The notes beneath the pieces were generated by a model. The model had not been told where the DNA came from and ran no database searches. It saw only the letters and a list, made by a program, of their open reading frames with translations. A DNA stretch of 64,000 nucleotides. Origin: Phyto melanocephala. Taxonomy: Eukaryota; Arthropoda; Insecta; Diptera; Rhinophoridae. Positions 47,061 to 60,036 of the stretch are shown in pieces. The stretch's first letter is position 1; the number at the start of each line of letters is the position of its first letter. A program made the translations under genes and the position numbers. The stretch is taken from assembly GCA_941918925.1 (NCBI GenBank), contig OW799233.1:152748845-152812844 (forward strand), written 5' to 3'.

Positions 47061-48144
47061 TATATTAAGTACACTATGAATTTTAACATTAGGTTGTCAT
47101 TAGAGCCCAACTGGTTAATTTGTATATAGCTTTATACTAGTTTTAATACTAGTACATTTTACATAGCAATTCAAGAATCAAGCACTATGAAATTTTTCTT
47201 GGCTGAGCCGGGCTTTGAAGCAGTTTCTTTTGTTTTTGAAGTTTCAGTATACATATTCAAATAATTTTAAAGACAAGAGCAATTATTATTGGCAAATCAA
47301 ACTATTTACATGGTATGTGCATACCAGAGATGTGCATGAATGACATTAAAATGACATTTTTTTATTATTTTGCAAAGGTGAATAAATATGGGGATAGCGC
47401 TGTATAATAAATACAAATTAAGTGTTTTTGTATGATTAAATACAGCAAGTGACACTTTAACAGCAAACAGTAGAGTGCAATAGAGAAAGAGAAGAAAGTA
47501 GGAAACTATAAAAATTTCAAGCTAAAAATTTTATAATTTAAATATAAAATATTTTTTTATTTATTATCAAAAAATTATATTTTATTAATATTTATTATAT
47601 AGAAACTTTTCGGAAATGCATCACGACATTTCGGGTTTTAGAAAGTATTGATTAAGATTAAAAATAGTTTTATGCTAAAAATTGAAATAAACGAGTAAGA
47701 GTGTTGAGAAAAAAAATTATCAGCTTCTTCTAGGATTTTAACTTTTGCATAGTTTACTGTATAGTGGAATAATACAAGCCATTTCGTATAATACCAATAT
47801 TGTGGGGATTGAAGGGAGCAAAGCCGTACCAATTATTTCTGACGCCATCTTGGGTCTTAACTGTTTCATAATTTACTCTATTCTACTGCATTCAAGTTCT
47901 TTTATTTGATATCAATATTGAGGGAGTTGAAGTGGGTTCATTTTGAATTAACCCCTATACAAATTTGTTGAAAATTAATTTTTAATTTGGTTATAGCTTA
48001 TTATATTTTTTTCAAGTAAACTTTTTTTTATACCCATATCGCTCTTGTCTGTTGTCCAGAAGCTAAACAAATCGATTTGTGTTCAAGAAAAACAAAACAA
48101 GTCCGCCAAATAACTTTTTTTTTTAAATGCTATAAAAAAGTGTA

Positions 48145-48515
48145 GCTTCGGCTGTGTGGCACGCAGAGCCGTCCTGTTGAAACTTAATGTTGCCAATATC
48201 CTCCTCTTCAATTTTTGTAAAGAAAAATTCGTTCCACATGGCCCGATAACGATCGCCATTGACTACGGTCACTCCTTGCTTATTTTCGAAGAAAAATGGC
48301 CCAATTATGCCTCTGGACTAAAATCCGCAACAAACAGTGTCTCGTTTTGGGTGTATCGGGTTTTCAATGTATGCGTCCGGGTTTTCTGTGCCCCAAATGC
48401 GACAATTTTGCTTCTTTACATACCCGCCAAGATCAAAATGAGCTTCATCTGAAAAGATGATTTTTTTTGAAAATCGGCCAAAGAAATGTCGCAATATTTT
48501 TCTAGCGTTGTTCAA
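48145..48515 (-). pseudogene. Tc1/mariner-superfamily transposase relic
   Basis: The minus strand encodes KIIFSDEAHFDLGGYVKKQN and CRIWGTENPDAYIENPIHPK, then after a stop GIIGPFFFENKQGVTV, RYRAMWNEFFF, and QQDGSACHTAEAT. Both the first catalytic aspartate (FSDEAHF) and the second (QQDG) are kept. There are premature stops and a frame break, and the third acidic residue and the N-terminal helix-turn-helix domain are not present. Confidence 0.8.
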
Positions 48516-48599
48516 GCATATTCGTTCAGCGGAAGAATAAAACTAATTATCTGTCAAATCAGACATGAGCTAAGTGTTACCATTCACGAAATAAGCATT

Positions 48600-51500
48600 A
48601 GTTGAAAAAAAACGTTAGATGGCGGACCCTTTAGTTGAATTTTTGTGCTTATATCTCTCAAAAATTAATTGGGAGATTTAGTTGTTTGATATATTTATAG
48701 AAATATAAGTATGTATTAAAAAAAATATTTTGCCTATAACTTAACCGATTAGTAAACGATTTGTCCAAATTTTTTGACGAATAGACCTAGAGGCATGTCA
48801 TATCTACAAATAGGAGCAAACTTGTCTAAAAATTATCTTGGGTGAAAAATGTTGTTTTTTTTATATTTTTGAACCTTTATTGGTCATGAATCTGCCCACC
48901 AAACTTATATCGATTGGTTCAAAAATAACAGTTGTCGGTATGCCCAAGTTAATTTCTGTAAATTAACAGAACAAAATATTTTATTTGCTGTCCTGAAAAC
49001 TCAGTAAAGACATACATACATATGACTGAATTTGTTAAAGCAACAACGAAATACTTTTTTGGCTCTTCTAAAAACTGAAAAATCTATAAGTTAACTTGTA
49101 TAAGTATAAGAACATAAAGACAATATAATTTTATTGCAGAAAAAACCACAAACAATATTTACAAGACATATTTTGTTCACAAATGAAGTACTTTTAGCCC
49201 ATGCATTTTGCATACATTCAAAATTTTTAATGCAAAAAACTGCAAATCATTGCTTTGGAAATATATAAGTATACTTATCTGTACGTTTATCTATACCTAT
49301 ACATATGATACGAACATAAGTATGTTAGTGCATACATATGTATGTATGTAGCATGAACGATAAAAAAATGCATTCCCACCAACTGAATCATCGTTTATTA
49401 AACATTATTTAATAACTAACAATCAAAACATTATAAACAAATGTTTTGTTTAACTAAATTCGCCAAATAAACAATAAAACCGTATCTAAACAATAATTCC
49501 AAAAAATAAAAAAAAAATACAAAAACAAAAAACTCCACAATAAAATCAAAACAAAAGCCACGTGCTCAAAAAAGCACCATTTAAAGCACAAATGACAAGA
49601 GCGTTCAACACAAAAGTATAATTCGCGTGATCAGCAAAGGAATAAATAAAATTAAGTAAATTAAACAAAAGAAACCAACTTCAGCTTGTATTATTTTTTC
49701 TTCTTCTTCTTCTTTTTTTTGTTTATTTCTTTGAATGACGTCAATATGTACATATGTTGACATTCAAAACTTATTACAACAAAAGAAATTAAATCATATT
49801 TCTAAAAAAAAACGATTTTCATTTTTTGCCAATTTTTTATAAAGAAAGTGATTTTTTTATGACATTGATAAATAAGAGAAAAAAAAAACACAGAAAAACG
49901 ATCAGCATTTTTTGAAGGCGGTAAAAGCAAAAAGAAAGTTCTTGAGCATTTAAGTTGATAAAATGAAATATAATGCAAAAAAAAAAAAAAAACAAAGAAA
50001 TTGTAGAGAAATTTAAAACTGAAATTAAAGAAAAAGTAAACTTTTATGCTAACTCGACATAATTCACGGACAACGCCAGCTAATTCCAAATACAAGTTGA
50101 AAATTAAAGCACTGGTGTGACCAATATAACGGGCATCATATTTTCTATTTATTTAGGCGTATTTTTAATTTCTATAAAATGTCTTTTTTTTAGAAAATTT
50201 AAAAATAAATCCTTATTTAAGAGAGAAAAAAAAAAAATAAAAACAAATTTTTACCAGTAAAAATGCATTAAAAATAAATTTCCGCTGATTACTGAAAAAA
50301 GTTAAGTTATCTGTACAGTTTTACTGATAATGTAATTAATTTGGCTTTACCAGTAAATTTTCTACTGATTACTGAAAAATGCATTAATCGGTAAATTTTT
50401 ACTGTTAATAAAATTTAATTTTCTTTACCAGTAAATTTTTTACTGAAAAAATGCAGTAATCAGTAAATTTCTAAATATTTTTTACATTTTTAGTTTAACT
50501 TTTCAATGAAAATTAAAAACAAATGTAAATATTTTTGTTAAAATTTTTAATTGAATTTTATATATACAAACACAGATGCAGGGTAAAGTAAATTTAATAG
50601 TTTTAATTGATCAGATGATCATCAGCTGTTTCAAATGTTAAAACTTAATACATTTTCTCTCTTTCTTCATAATTTACAAATCGTCGTTCGTAAATTATTT
50701 GTTCTATGTTACATATAAAAATTTATATATATACATATAAAACCTATACATATAGAACACATTAATTTACGAATGACTAAATGTCAAACTTCATTTAAAT
50801 AAAATTCTATCAAAAAATACTTCTCGCTATACAATTATATTATATAGTTACAGCACGCACAAGTGAATGTATTGTATTGAAAATTTTTCGACAAATTTCC
50901 TTATTATTTGTTTTTAATGTAATTTCTATAGAAATTACTTTTGAAAAAAAATTGTTTGTTATATAAAATATATATTTCCTTTTATAGGAAATTATTGACA
51001 AATTTTTCTTTCAATAAAGTGTTCAATATTTTTTCCCCTTTATAAATACAAAATTTAAATTGACGAAAAAATTAAAATTCTAGAAATTTTTTTTTTTTAA
51101 TAAATTTGTTTTTGGGAAAAATTTTCCATAAATTTTTCTTGTAAAAATAATAATTTTTTGTAAATGTTTTGTTTCTTACTAATTTGAAATTTATTATTCT
51201 TTGTAGAACATTTTTGAATATTTTTCTACTTTTTTTTATCTTTTCTACTAAAATTAAAATTAAAAAATTTACAAATTTTTCTTTTACAGAAATTTTTTAA
51301 TAATTTTTTTTACTGGATTGATTTTTTGTTCCCTTAACAACTGCCAAACTCCAAATAAAAAAAATAAAAATATTTTAAAACGAATTCATATTTTTTATAT
51401 GTTTCAGTCGAATTCGCCACTGCGTGTACCTTTTAAAGTATACCCTGTAGCAAATATTTAGGAACTTTAAAAATTAATTTTTTATATGTAAAAAATAGAC

Positions 51501-52096
51501 AATTTTAAATAATTATTTAAAGAACTTTTTAATAATAAAAATAAATTTTTAGAAGTTTTTATTAAAAAAAAATTTGCCATTTTAATATTTTTTGTTTATA
51601 GAAATTAATTAAACTGATAGTTTCAGGAAATTTTCTATAATTTGTCTTTTATTTAAAATTTCAATTCACTTTATTGTGAGAAAAATTATAGTTTTTTTTT
51701 AAATGTTGCTTTGATTTTACAAACATTCAATAATAGTAATAAGTTTTTAAACATTTTATATTTTATAATTATTTATAAGAAAAAAAATATTTATAAAAAA
51801 ACACCAACGTTTTTTATTTGTTTTCAAAATCATTTGCCATAATCACATAAGGTGATAGTGCAGCGAGAGAGTAATTTTTGTCTCTATTTTCTTATGTATG
51901 GTGCTTGACAGTTATTGGGACTTAAATCTCTTTTATATATGTATATGGAGTTTGACAAACATTGGGGGGAAAAAAAATCAGCTGAGCAGGCACCGCTACC
52001 TAAGATTTAAGATTTATCTGATTTAAAGGAAAATATTGAAATCTAAAATGTCAAGTCTAACTACCAAAATATTAATTTTAATAAAAGAAAAAAAAA
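48600..52096. other. Gene-free AT-rich stretch
   Basis: No host coding sequence is recognised. It holds (TTC)n near 49698-49714, CATATG microsatellites near 49330, and a cluster of related segments at 50245-50475. Confidence 0.55.
50245..50475. repeat. Cluster of TTACCAGTAAATTTT-TACTGATTACTG segments
   Basis: The words TACCAGTAAA, TACTGATTACTGAAAAA, ATGCATTAATCGGTAAATTT and ATGCAGTAATCAGTAAATTT recur in direct and inverted order over 230 bp. This suggests a short internally repetitive or palindromic element. No family is recognised. Confidence 0.5.
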
Positions 52097-52927
52097 AACA
52101 CGTAAGAGCGCTATATTCGGCAGTGCCGAATCTTATATACCCTTCACAACGTCTAGTCATGCAATAACAGTAGTTTGTATTACCATTCATCCCATATGAA
52201 ATACGTACATACATATAAAAAACATACATATATAAAAACATCCAATTGTAAAATTATAAATTTGCGTATGTATGTTAAAAAAAATAAAAAAAAAATAAAA
52301 AAAATATTAAAAAAAAATTAAAAAAAAAAAATTAAAAAAAAATTAAAAAAAAAATTTTTTTTAAAAATAATTAAAATATATATAATAAATATAAAACAAA
52401 AAAAAAATAAAAAAAATATTAAAAAAAATAATAAAAATATAAATAATATATTAAATAAAAAATAAATAAAAAAAAAATAAAAAATTTTAAAAAAAATTAA
52501 AAAAATTTTTTTTTGGCTCAGCTGGGATTCGATGCCATGTTTTCTCTAACCAGTATACACGTTTGTATGTATGTATGTTGTTGTTGTAATGTTGTTTTTG
52601 TGAAAAAAAAATCGAGGTGGTCGTGGATTTTTGCTCATATCTCAGTTGTTTATGTACCGATGTTTCTGATTTTCAATACCGATCTACTCCCGAATATTTC
52701 TGATATTTTAATACCTCACCCGGGTCCCAGCGATGTCGGGCGGCTTCAAAAAGTTGATTTCAACATACACACGGACAGACGGACAGACTGACAGACCTTA
52801 ATCGACTTCCCTATTCATAAGCTTTCAGAAAATATATACTTTATGGGGTCGGAAATGAAAATTGTAGAAATTTCACACGGAATGACAAACCTATATATAC
52901 CCTTTTTACTGTGTGAAGAGTATAAAA
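52097..52927 (-). repeat. Near-complete family A copy, minus orientation
   Basis: All parts are present on the minus strand: the left end with AAAAAGGGTATATATAGG, the GACCCCATAAAGTATATAT core, the GTCY tract, CATCGAATCCCAGCTGAG, a long T-rich centre, and the terminal hairpin GATTCGGCACTGCCGAATAT. It is about 830 bp with no coding capacity. Confidence 0.85.
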
Positions 52928-54099
52928 ATTAAAGAGAGCGAAATTAGTAGACAAGTCAAGTTTTTTTTATTCTCACTACACTGTAGTGTTTTTTTAACAG
53001 AAATTTTTCTCAAATTCAAAATAAGTTTAAGAATTGCAAATTGCTGCTCTTACATTAATCGCGGTTTAATTTTCTTTTCGTTTGTGTTATTGTATGAAAA
53101 TATTGTTGGTTTAAATCGTTGGCTGGTAGTTGTGCTGACAATGATTGTTCGCCACAGTATTAGTGGTTGTTTGTTGTTAATAGTAGTAGCGAATTGAAAT
53201 TATAGGGGCTCTGTAGAGATTTTGAATATGCTGAAGCATTTAGTTGCAACGACAACAACCAACATCACATAACGCGTTTGGAAAGACACAGAAGTATAAA
53301 AAAGTTTCCTAAAAACATTAAATCTAAAACAAAAATTAATAGACCATTATGCCATGTTTAACAAGATCTGTTAAAAATTCTTATTAAAAAACGATTTAGA
53401 AAAAAATAAAAATTCCATTAAAAGTCTGTTATCCTCATGTCTAGTGTAAACATTTTGTGGACGCTCGAATCGTTGTTGTTGTTGTTATTTTATTTTTTGC
53501 ACAATTAAAATTTTGATTTCTGTGTTGTTAAATTTTCATTTCAATGTATGTATGTGCATGTGATATTTGATCTGTGATGGAAAACATAATAATGAAACAT
53601 AAATAATAAAGTGTTCTTTATATAAAAAGAAAAAAAACTTGGAAATACAAATGTTTATGATCTTTTTTTCACATTAATTCTTGTTGTGCTTGAATCATTT
53701 TTAACGGTTATATTAAAGTGATTTCAAATAAAAGAAATCGAATTTAAGAGAAAAAAAAAGTAATTATTATTTTTAAAAATCCAAAACGATCAAGACCAGT
53801 CGTCGTCAGTCAGTAGTTGTGGCTGATGTGGTGTCTGTTTCTTTGCAATTATAAACATTTGTCAACCAACTCAAACAACTACTTCAACAATTAGTGCTAC
53901 TGTTGGTCTGCTGCAATGACTGGGTAACTATGCTGTGTTGGATAATTAACTACCCTGTCTCGGTCTCTCAACGAAATGGATCCAAAAAGTAATGTGTTTT
54001 TTATGTACAAATTTGTTTGTTTGTTTACTTTATATACATTCAACATCTCGTTTATGTCCCATCTTGGCTAAAGTTTATTCTGTGTACTCTAAGCTTATT
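52928..54099. other. Gene-free stretch with lower AT content in places
   Basis: No conserved protein or RNA is recognised. The segment 53795-53985 has mixed composition (CGTCGTCAGTCAGTAGTTGT, with a later ATGGATCC start of a short frame) and could be a promoter or 5' UTR exon, but nothing supports this beyond composition and a TCAGT initiator-like word. Confidence 0.4.
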
Positions 54100-54864
54100 T
54101 TTATACCCTTCACACAGTGAAAAAGGGTATATATAGGTTTGTCATTCCGTGTGAAATTTCTACAATTTTCATTTCCGACCCCATAAAGTATATATTTTCT
54201 GAAAGCTTATGAATAGAGGAGTCGATTAAGCCCTGACCGTCTGTCCGTCTGTCCGTCTGACCGTCTGTCCGTGTGTATGTTGAAATCAACTTTTTGAAGC
54301 CCCCCGACATAGGTTGGACCCGGGTAAGGTATTAAAATATCAGAAATATTCGGGAGTAGATCGGTATTGAAAATCAGAAACATCGGTACATAAACAACTG
54401 AGATATGAGCAAAAACCCACGACCACCTCGATTTTCTTTTCATAAAAACAACATTACAACAACAACATACATACATACATACAAACGTGTATACTGGTTA
54501 GAGAAAACGTGGCATCGAATCCCAGCTGAGGCAAAAAAATTTTTTTTTAAATTTTTTTAAAATTTTTTTTTTTAATTTTTTTTTTATTTTTTTTTTTATT
54601 TTTATTTAATATATTATATATATTTTTATTATTTTTTTTTATTTTTTTTTTTAATTTTTTTTTTATTTTTTTTTTTGTTTTATATATATTATATATGTAT
54701 ATAATAATTTTTTTTTTAAATTTTTTTTTTTTTAATTTTTTTTTTATTTTTTATTTTTTTTGTTTTTTTTAACATACATACGTGAATTTACTGTTATTGC
54801 ATGACTACACGTTGTGAAGGGTATATAAGATTCGGCACGGCCGAATATAGCGCTTTTACTTGTT
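54100..54864 (+). repeat. Near-complete family A copy, plus orientation
   Basis: It runs from TTATACCCTTCACACAGTG through the core, GTCY tract and T-rich centre to GATTCGGCACGGCCGAATAT, then AGCGCTTTTACTTGTT. Its right part is shortened relative to the 26-28 kb modules: the segment between ACGTGAATTTA and CTGTTATTGC is deleted. Family B copy 2 starts immediately after it. Confidence 0.85.
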
Positions 54865-54865
54865 A

Positions 54866-56742
54866 TTTTTATACCCGCCACCAAAAAAATGGTGGGGGTA
54901 TATTCATTTTGTCATTCCGTTTGTAACACATCGAAATATCCATTTTAGACCCCATAAAGTATATATATTCTGAATCAGGGTTTGATTTGATGACGATCTA
55001 GCTATGTCCGTCCGTCTGTCCGTCTGTCCGTCTGTTGAAAGCACGATAGAGGTCGCACCGAAAAAGCTAGGAGGCTCAAATTTTGCCAGAATCTTTCTTA
55101 TAGACAAGGTTTGTTTGGTATTGAAAATGGGCTATATCGGAATATTAGGAAGTGAGTTATAGCTCGGAATGCAAGAGTAGGTCGAAAAAACCGTGTCCTA
55201 CGAACATCGAATAAAATGGTATTGTGTCCAAATGGATTAACGTACAGTCATGAAACTTCGAATATATATTTCTCGAGTCAAAGCAATATCTCTCACCAAA
55301 AATTACCTAAATCTAATCATTAGGAAAGGAGTTATCGATCAAAATGTACGAAAATTTATACCGCACAGTGTATTTTTCGGTATATTTAAAAACAAAAACG
55401 TCATAAAACCAACAAAATTGGATGTACGACTCTGAAATTTTGCACACTTTGCTTTTTGGTGAAAGGCTTTTTTTTAACGGAAAATCAATGTGCCACGCCC
55501 ACTTTTACGCCCACCTCCCATATAAAGTTTTACCTAAAATTGATATAATTTCTCTATTAATAAAGATTTTGGAATTATAAAGGGCTATATTGAAACATCT
55601 AAAATGTACTCATTCGCAAAAATAACTTTGACACGCCTACTATAACGCCCACTTTTCACGTTATCTACCGTTAATGAAATTTAAAAGCTCATAAAACCGA
55701 CAAAATTAGAGGTATGATGATCAAATTTGCTACGTATATCCCCCTAGGCAGTGTCATTATTGTACAAAAAAATTAAGGTGCCACGCCCACTTTTACGCCC
55801 ACCTCCCATATAACGTTTTACCTAAAATTCATATAATTTCTCTATTAATAAAGATTTTGGAAAAATAAAAGGCTATATTGAAACATCTAAAATGTACTCA
55901 TTCGTAAAAATAACTTTAACACGCCTACTATAACGCCCACGTTCATTAAAAGACTACATTTACAAAAGCCTTTTAGTAGCATATCGAAGTTATAAAGGGT
56001 GGTTAAATTTTAAGGGCTGATGTTGAATTATTCAAATTATTTAGGAAATTATTATTATTTCTTTTTGTAATGATAATATTTGTACGGTTCAATTATGTAT
56101 TTAACAAAATATCGGCCAAATGCCCCCCCCCCCCCCATCCTTGGCGCCACTCCTCTATCTGATGGTCCAAATTTTCAATGACAATGTTGATGCTCAATTG
56201 TTGGGCACGATGATGAGTCAAGGTTGACTGCTCTTTTGCCACACTATCGAAAAAAACAACCATGCTTCCTATTCAACGAAATAAGAAGGCATTCACAGAT
56301 TTTCTAACATTTTATACAGACCTGTTTTGCAGAAATTTAAATATTTTTTACAATTTTCCCGATTGTGGATGAATTTGAATGATTATGTTGATCAAAAGAA
56401 TTACGAAGTGCATTTAAACACCCATTTTCATAAAAAAACCTGAATAACTTTAAAGAGTTGCTCATTTGCGTATCTTTCTACAGATCAAATTGAGTAAGTT
56501 TGAGATTGAGAAATGTCAAGTGAAATGCAGAAAACAAATTTAAAGACTAGGTGTAGTTCACCTTCAACATGGGCCCTAAAAAATTTAACCACCCTCTACA
56601 AAGAAAGTGATACATATTTTATTATAAAGATATTATTCAATAGCGATTAACAAAATAATAAATATTGTGCTTTAAATGTACACAAAATTGGTGGTGGGTA
56701 TAAAAGATTCGGCACAGCCGAATATAGTGCTCTTACTTGTTT
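54866..56742 (+). repeat. Family B repeat, copy 2 (1.9 kb)
   Basis: It is collinear with copy 1 (41820-43701), including the nested inverted-end element at 55995-56595. A C14 run at 56123-56136 replaces the CTCCTCCCATCC of copy 1. It directly abuts the family A copy on its left, with only a few T residues between them. Confidence 0.85.
55995..56595. mobile_element. Element nested in family B copy 2
   Basis: AGGGTGGTTAAATTTTAAGG and the inverse at 56572-56595 (AAAAAATTTAACCACCCT) define the ends; it occupies the same site as in copy 1. Confidence 0.65.
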
Positions 56743-57409
56743 TATTAGTCATTGCTATGTTTTTGTTTTTTATATTCTTTTATTATACTGAGGAGCAAAG
56801 TAAATTTCTTTTACGCGAGCCCTTTTTTAAGGATCGTATTTAATATGTTTTAATGTTTTTTTTTTAATTTTTCTGCTTTGTTTCGTTACTTATTCTATAA
56901 TATCAAGTTTCTTTTTATTGCTACTGTTTATTTAGTATGTCCATGTTGCCACTTGTTTAGAGTTTTTATCACTTTGTACTTTATTTGTCCAGTGTAAACT
57001 ACTATCAAGTGACAGCTGTGTATATTATTTTAAAGAGTTTTAAGTGGGTTGTTAAATTAAAAATTGGTTTTACAAAATTGAAATAATAAAGCTTAAAAAG
57101 ATATATTCTGGAAGTTAACTAATATTTATAATGAAAAATTACACATTTTTTAGATATAAACTTAAACTGCATGTACCTAGCAAAGAGAAACAATGGTTAC
57201 GCCATAATTACAGCGGTCATATTATATTCTCTATGACAATATTTGGCTGTCAAAAACGTGGAATAGTAATTTTTATTTCATTTCATTATATTTATTATTT
57301 AATGTTTTGTAAACATTTTTATGTGGTTGTCATTTAGAAATAGCATGATTTAGAAAAATTGTTATGGCAAAAATAACATTATATTCAAAATCATTTAAAA
57401 TTACAAATA

Positions 57410-57947
57410 CAGTGCTGTCTGGGTAGAATGAACCCCCGATGCTATGAATAGCTCGTTAGAGGGAACACTAGAATGTTTACAATGACTACTCTGTAGAGTG
57501 AACATTCATGAACCTCTATAGAGTAAAAATACTTTTTAGTGAGTTTTTAGGTTTGGCGAAGGAGAAAAACAATGAAAAAAAGTATGAAAATTAAAGAGAA
57601 CATAAAATAAAAGAAAAGTAACGATTATTTTAGAGTAAGTTGACAAGTTACTCTCACAAATACGCATTCTATGAAGTGTCAATAGGTCAATAGAGAACGG
57701 AGATCCAAATTCTGGGCAAGACGTCGTCGGCACATTTGAAATATCAGACGATGAAGACAATGGCGAAACACTAGCAAACACAAATCCGATATCAGCTGCT
57801 TAAGCCATTAAGGTTTTTAATAAGGGTATCGAATGGGCTGAGGCTAATACTAAAAATTTCGCGAGTATACAACCTCTATTTAGTGAACAACCTGTGTATA
57901 GTGAAATCGCTTTGCAAAAATTAGTTCATTCTACCCAGACAGCACTG
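57410..57947. mobile_element. Pogo/Tigger-like MITE with 24-bp perfect ends
   Basis: The terminal inverted repeats are 24 bp and identical: 57410-57433 (starting CAGTGCTGTCTGGGTAGAAT) and 57924-57947. TA flanks both sides (57408-57409, 57948-57949). The interior plus strand has a broken segment with ISDDEDNGETLANTNPISAA then FNKGIEWAEANT, which resembles the C-terminal tail region of a pogo-type transposase. CAG ends with a TA duplication fit pogo/Tigger. The length is 538 bp, so it is non-autonomous. Confidence 0.85.
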
Positions 57948-58255
57948 TAATTATTAAATGATAGGTGAGAAAAAAAATATTACGACAAAAAAAAAAATTT
58001 TAAATTATAAATTATTTTTAAATAATAGGTGAGACATAATGATTTTAAAGCAATCAACCTATGATTTTTTAATAACAATTTAATTTCAACTGTTTTTCTA
58101 CTTGCTAAAAAAATTTCTATTATTACAAAAAAAAAAAATTGTTTTAAAAAATTAGAGATAAAATATTGGTATAAAAATTGCAATTAAAAAGGTAGCTATA
58201 GTCATGTATACGACAATTAAATTAAATATAATAAAGATAACTGGCAACCATCATA

Positions 58256-58642
58256 TGTTTTACCCACAATCATACGATTCAATCATAGTTTGTGGCTCTT
58301 AAGTTATGATTACTAAAGCCATATTGTTTCTTTGCAAAATTTACAAATTGTTTATTAAAATTTAAAAAAAAAACCTTAATAACATCTCTAATTGTAATAG
58401 GTTTTATAGTCAATTCTGCTATTAAAGTATAGGCTTCGTAGATACATTTAAATAAAAAATAATTAATATAAGACAGATTTTAAATTTATTTTTAATATTG
58501 TTATTGAATTCTAATTTTTTTAATAAAAGTAAGTTATGACGAATTCAATATATAATTTACCAATGCAAAGAAAAATATCGTTGTGATAATCATAGTTAAA
58601 GAGCAACATACTATGATTGAATTGTATGATGTGGTTAAAACA
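58256..58642. mobile_element. Candidate MITE F with ~60-bp imperfect ends
   Basis: TGTTTTACCCACAATCATAC, then GATTCAATCATAGTTTGTGG, is inverted near 58585-58642 (ATTGAATTGTATGATGTGGT, then TAAAACA). The match extends about 60 bp with scattered mismatches. TA flanks both sides. The element is about 387 bp with no transposase. Confidence 0.75.
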
Positions 58643-59987
58643 TATAAAGCATTATTATATTTAATTAAAGTATCATTGAATTATCATATTATGTATTTTT
58701 TTAAGCAATTTTTATTTTGTTATTAGTTTAATTGATTGTACTTACCTTTCCAATCACAATTTTTTTTAATGTTTAAAAAAATTTTTTGTCAAAATTTTTC
58801 ACATGTCAAACTTTTGAAATAATACAAATTTATTCAAAAGGGAGAAAAAGAACATTTGAAAACAAAAGCTTGATTGCTTTGTAATGGTACTGTTGTTTTA
58901 TCTACCATTTAATAGCTCTTTGTAATTTTAAATGCCTTTGAAAATAATGTAATTTTCACAAAGACATACTATTTATGTCCTCATAATATTGTAAATCATA
59001 CTATTTTGAAAGGATAACCAAATCGAATTTTTCGTAAAAACTAAATACTAAATGATATAAATCAAACAAACGCTTGATTATCGTGACACAATATATAATG
59101 AAAAAAAAATAAATAAAAAAAAATTGCACATTTTCGGAAACCAAATATTCTTATAGAGAATGTAATACGACTGCCGTGATTATGTACATACATACATATA
59201 GTAGGAAATTTTTCGAGATAGCGCCAAAAATATATTTTTTAATTGATTCATATTAAAGCTTGATTAATAATTTATAAATAACTTCATATTTGAAAACAAC
59301 AAATTATGAACATCTGATATCATATCAAGGCATATTTATTCACCAAGTAATCGCAGTTCGAAGACAATTTTTTTGTTTACGTTTTTTATGTATCAAGTTT
59401 GATATTTTAAAAAAATGAAATTTGACAGCTGAAATTTCAAATAAGTAAAGAAAAAAATAATATAATAAAGCAGACGAATCAATAATATCTAATAAATGTG
59501 CATTGCATCATATTTGCAAAAACTTAAGCAATGGCTTATCATTTGAATTTTGTTAAATAAATTTAAAAAATTAAATTTTGTAATATAATATTCATATTAA
59601 GGAGGTAGTGTTGGAAATTGTGAATTTGTAGAACTTAAAATGGATTTAAAAAATTCAATGTTACCAAATAATTTTCGTATTGAAAAGTATTGAAAATGTT
59701 TAAAAGCATTTTCAAATAACAACATGATTTTGTTTAGTATGCATTGAAAAATACGTAAAAAATATTTTCTTTTAAATATTTTTCATTTGCATTAAAAACT
59801 TTGTTTCGACACTTAGTAATAATTACAAGTTTTATTTAAAATCTATGTACATATGTTAAATATTTCTGTGGAAAAAAGGAATAACTGCTTAAGTGGACAT
59901 AAGATAAAACACCATTGCAATCTCGCAATTTAAAACTACCCTCAAGAGTGTTTTCAATGATTTTGGAAAACTTTACTCTTGCATTAT

Positions 59988-60036
59988 ATGTATGTATGTA
60001 CATACATATGTACATATGTATGTATGTACATATGTA
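59988..60036. repeat. TATG/TACA microsatellite
   Basis: About 50 bp of TGTATGTATGTACATACATA-type sequence, which is palindromic because TATG and CATA blocks alternate. Confidence 0.8.

Noticed and set aside
52513..52791. 92-codon frame starting MAQLGFDAMFSLTSIHVCMY, seen also at 27 and 54 kb
   Set aside because: It repeats because family A repeats; the frame differs between copies in indels and ends in the GTCY microsatellite, so it is not under coding constraint.
53795..54060. Start of a new gene at ATGGATCCAAAAAG (53976)
   Set aside because: The frame is short and unconserved. I keep it only as a possible UTR exon in the interval description.
57536..57781. 81-codon minus-strand frame with serine-rich start
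   Set aside because: It lies inside the pogo-like MITE and is antisense to the transposase-like remnant.
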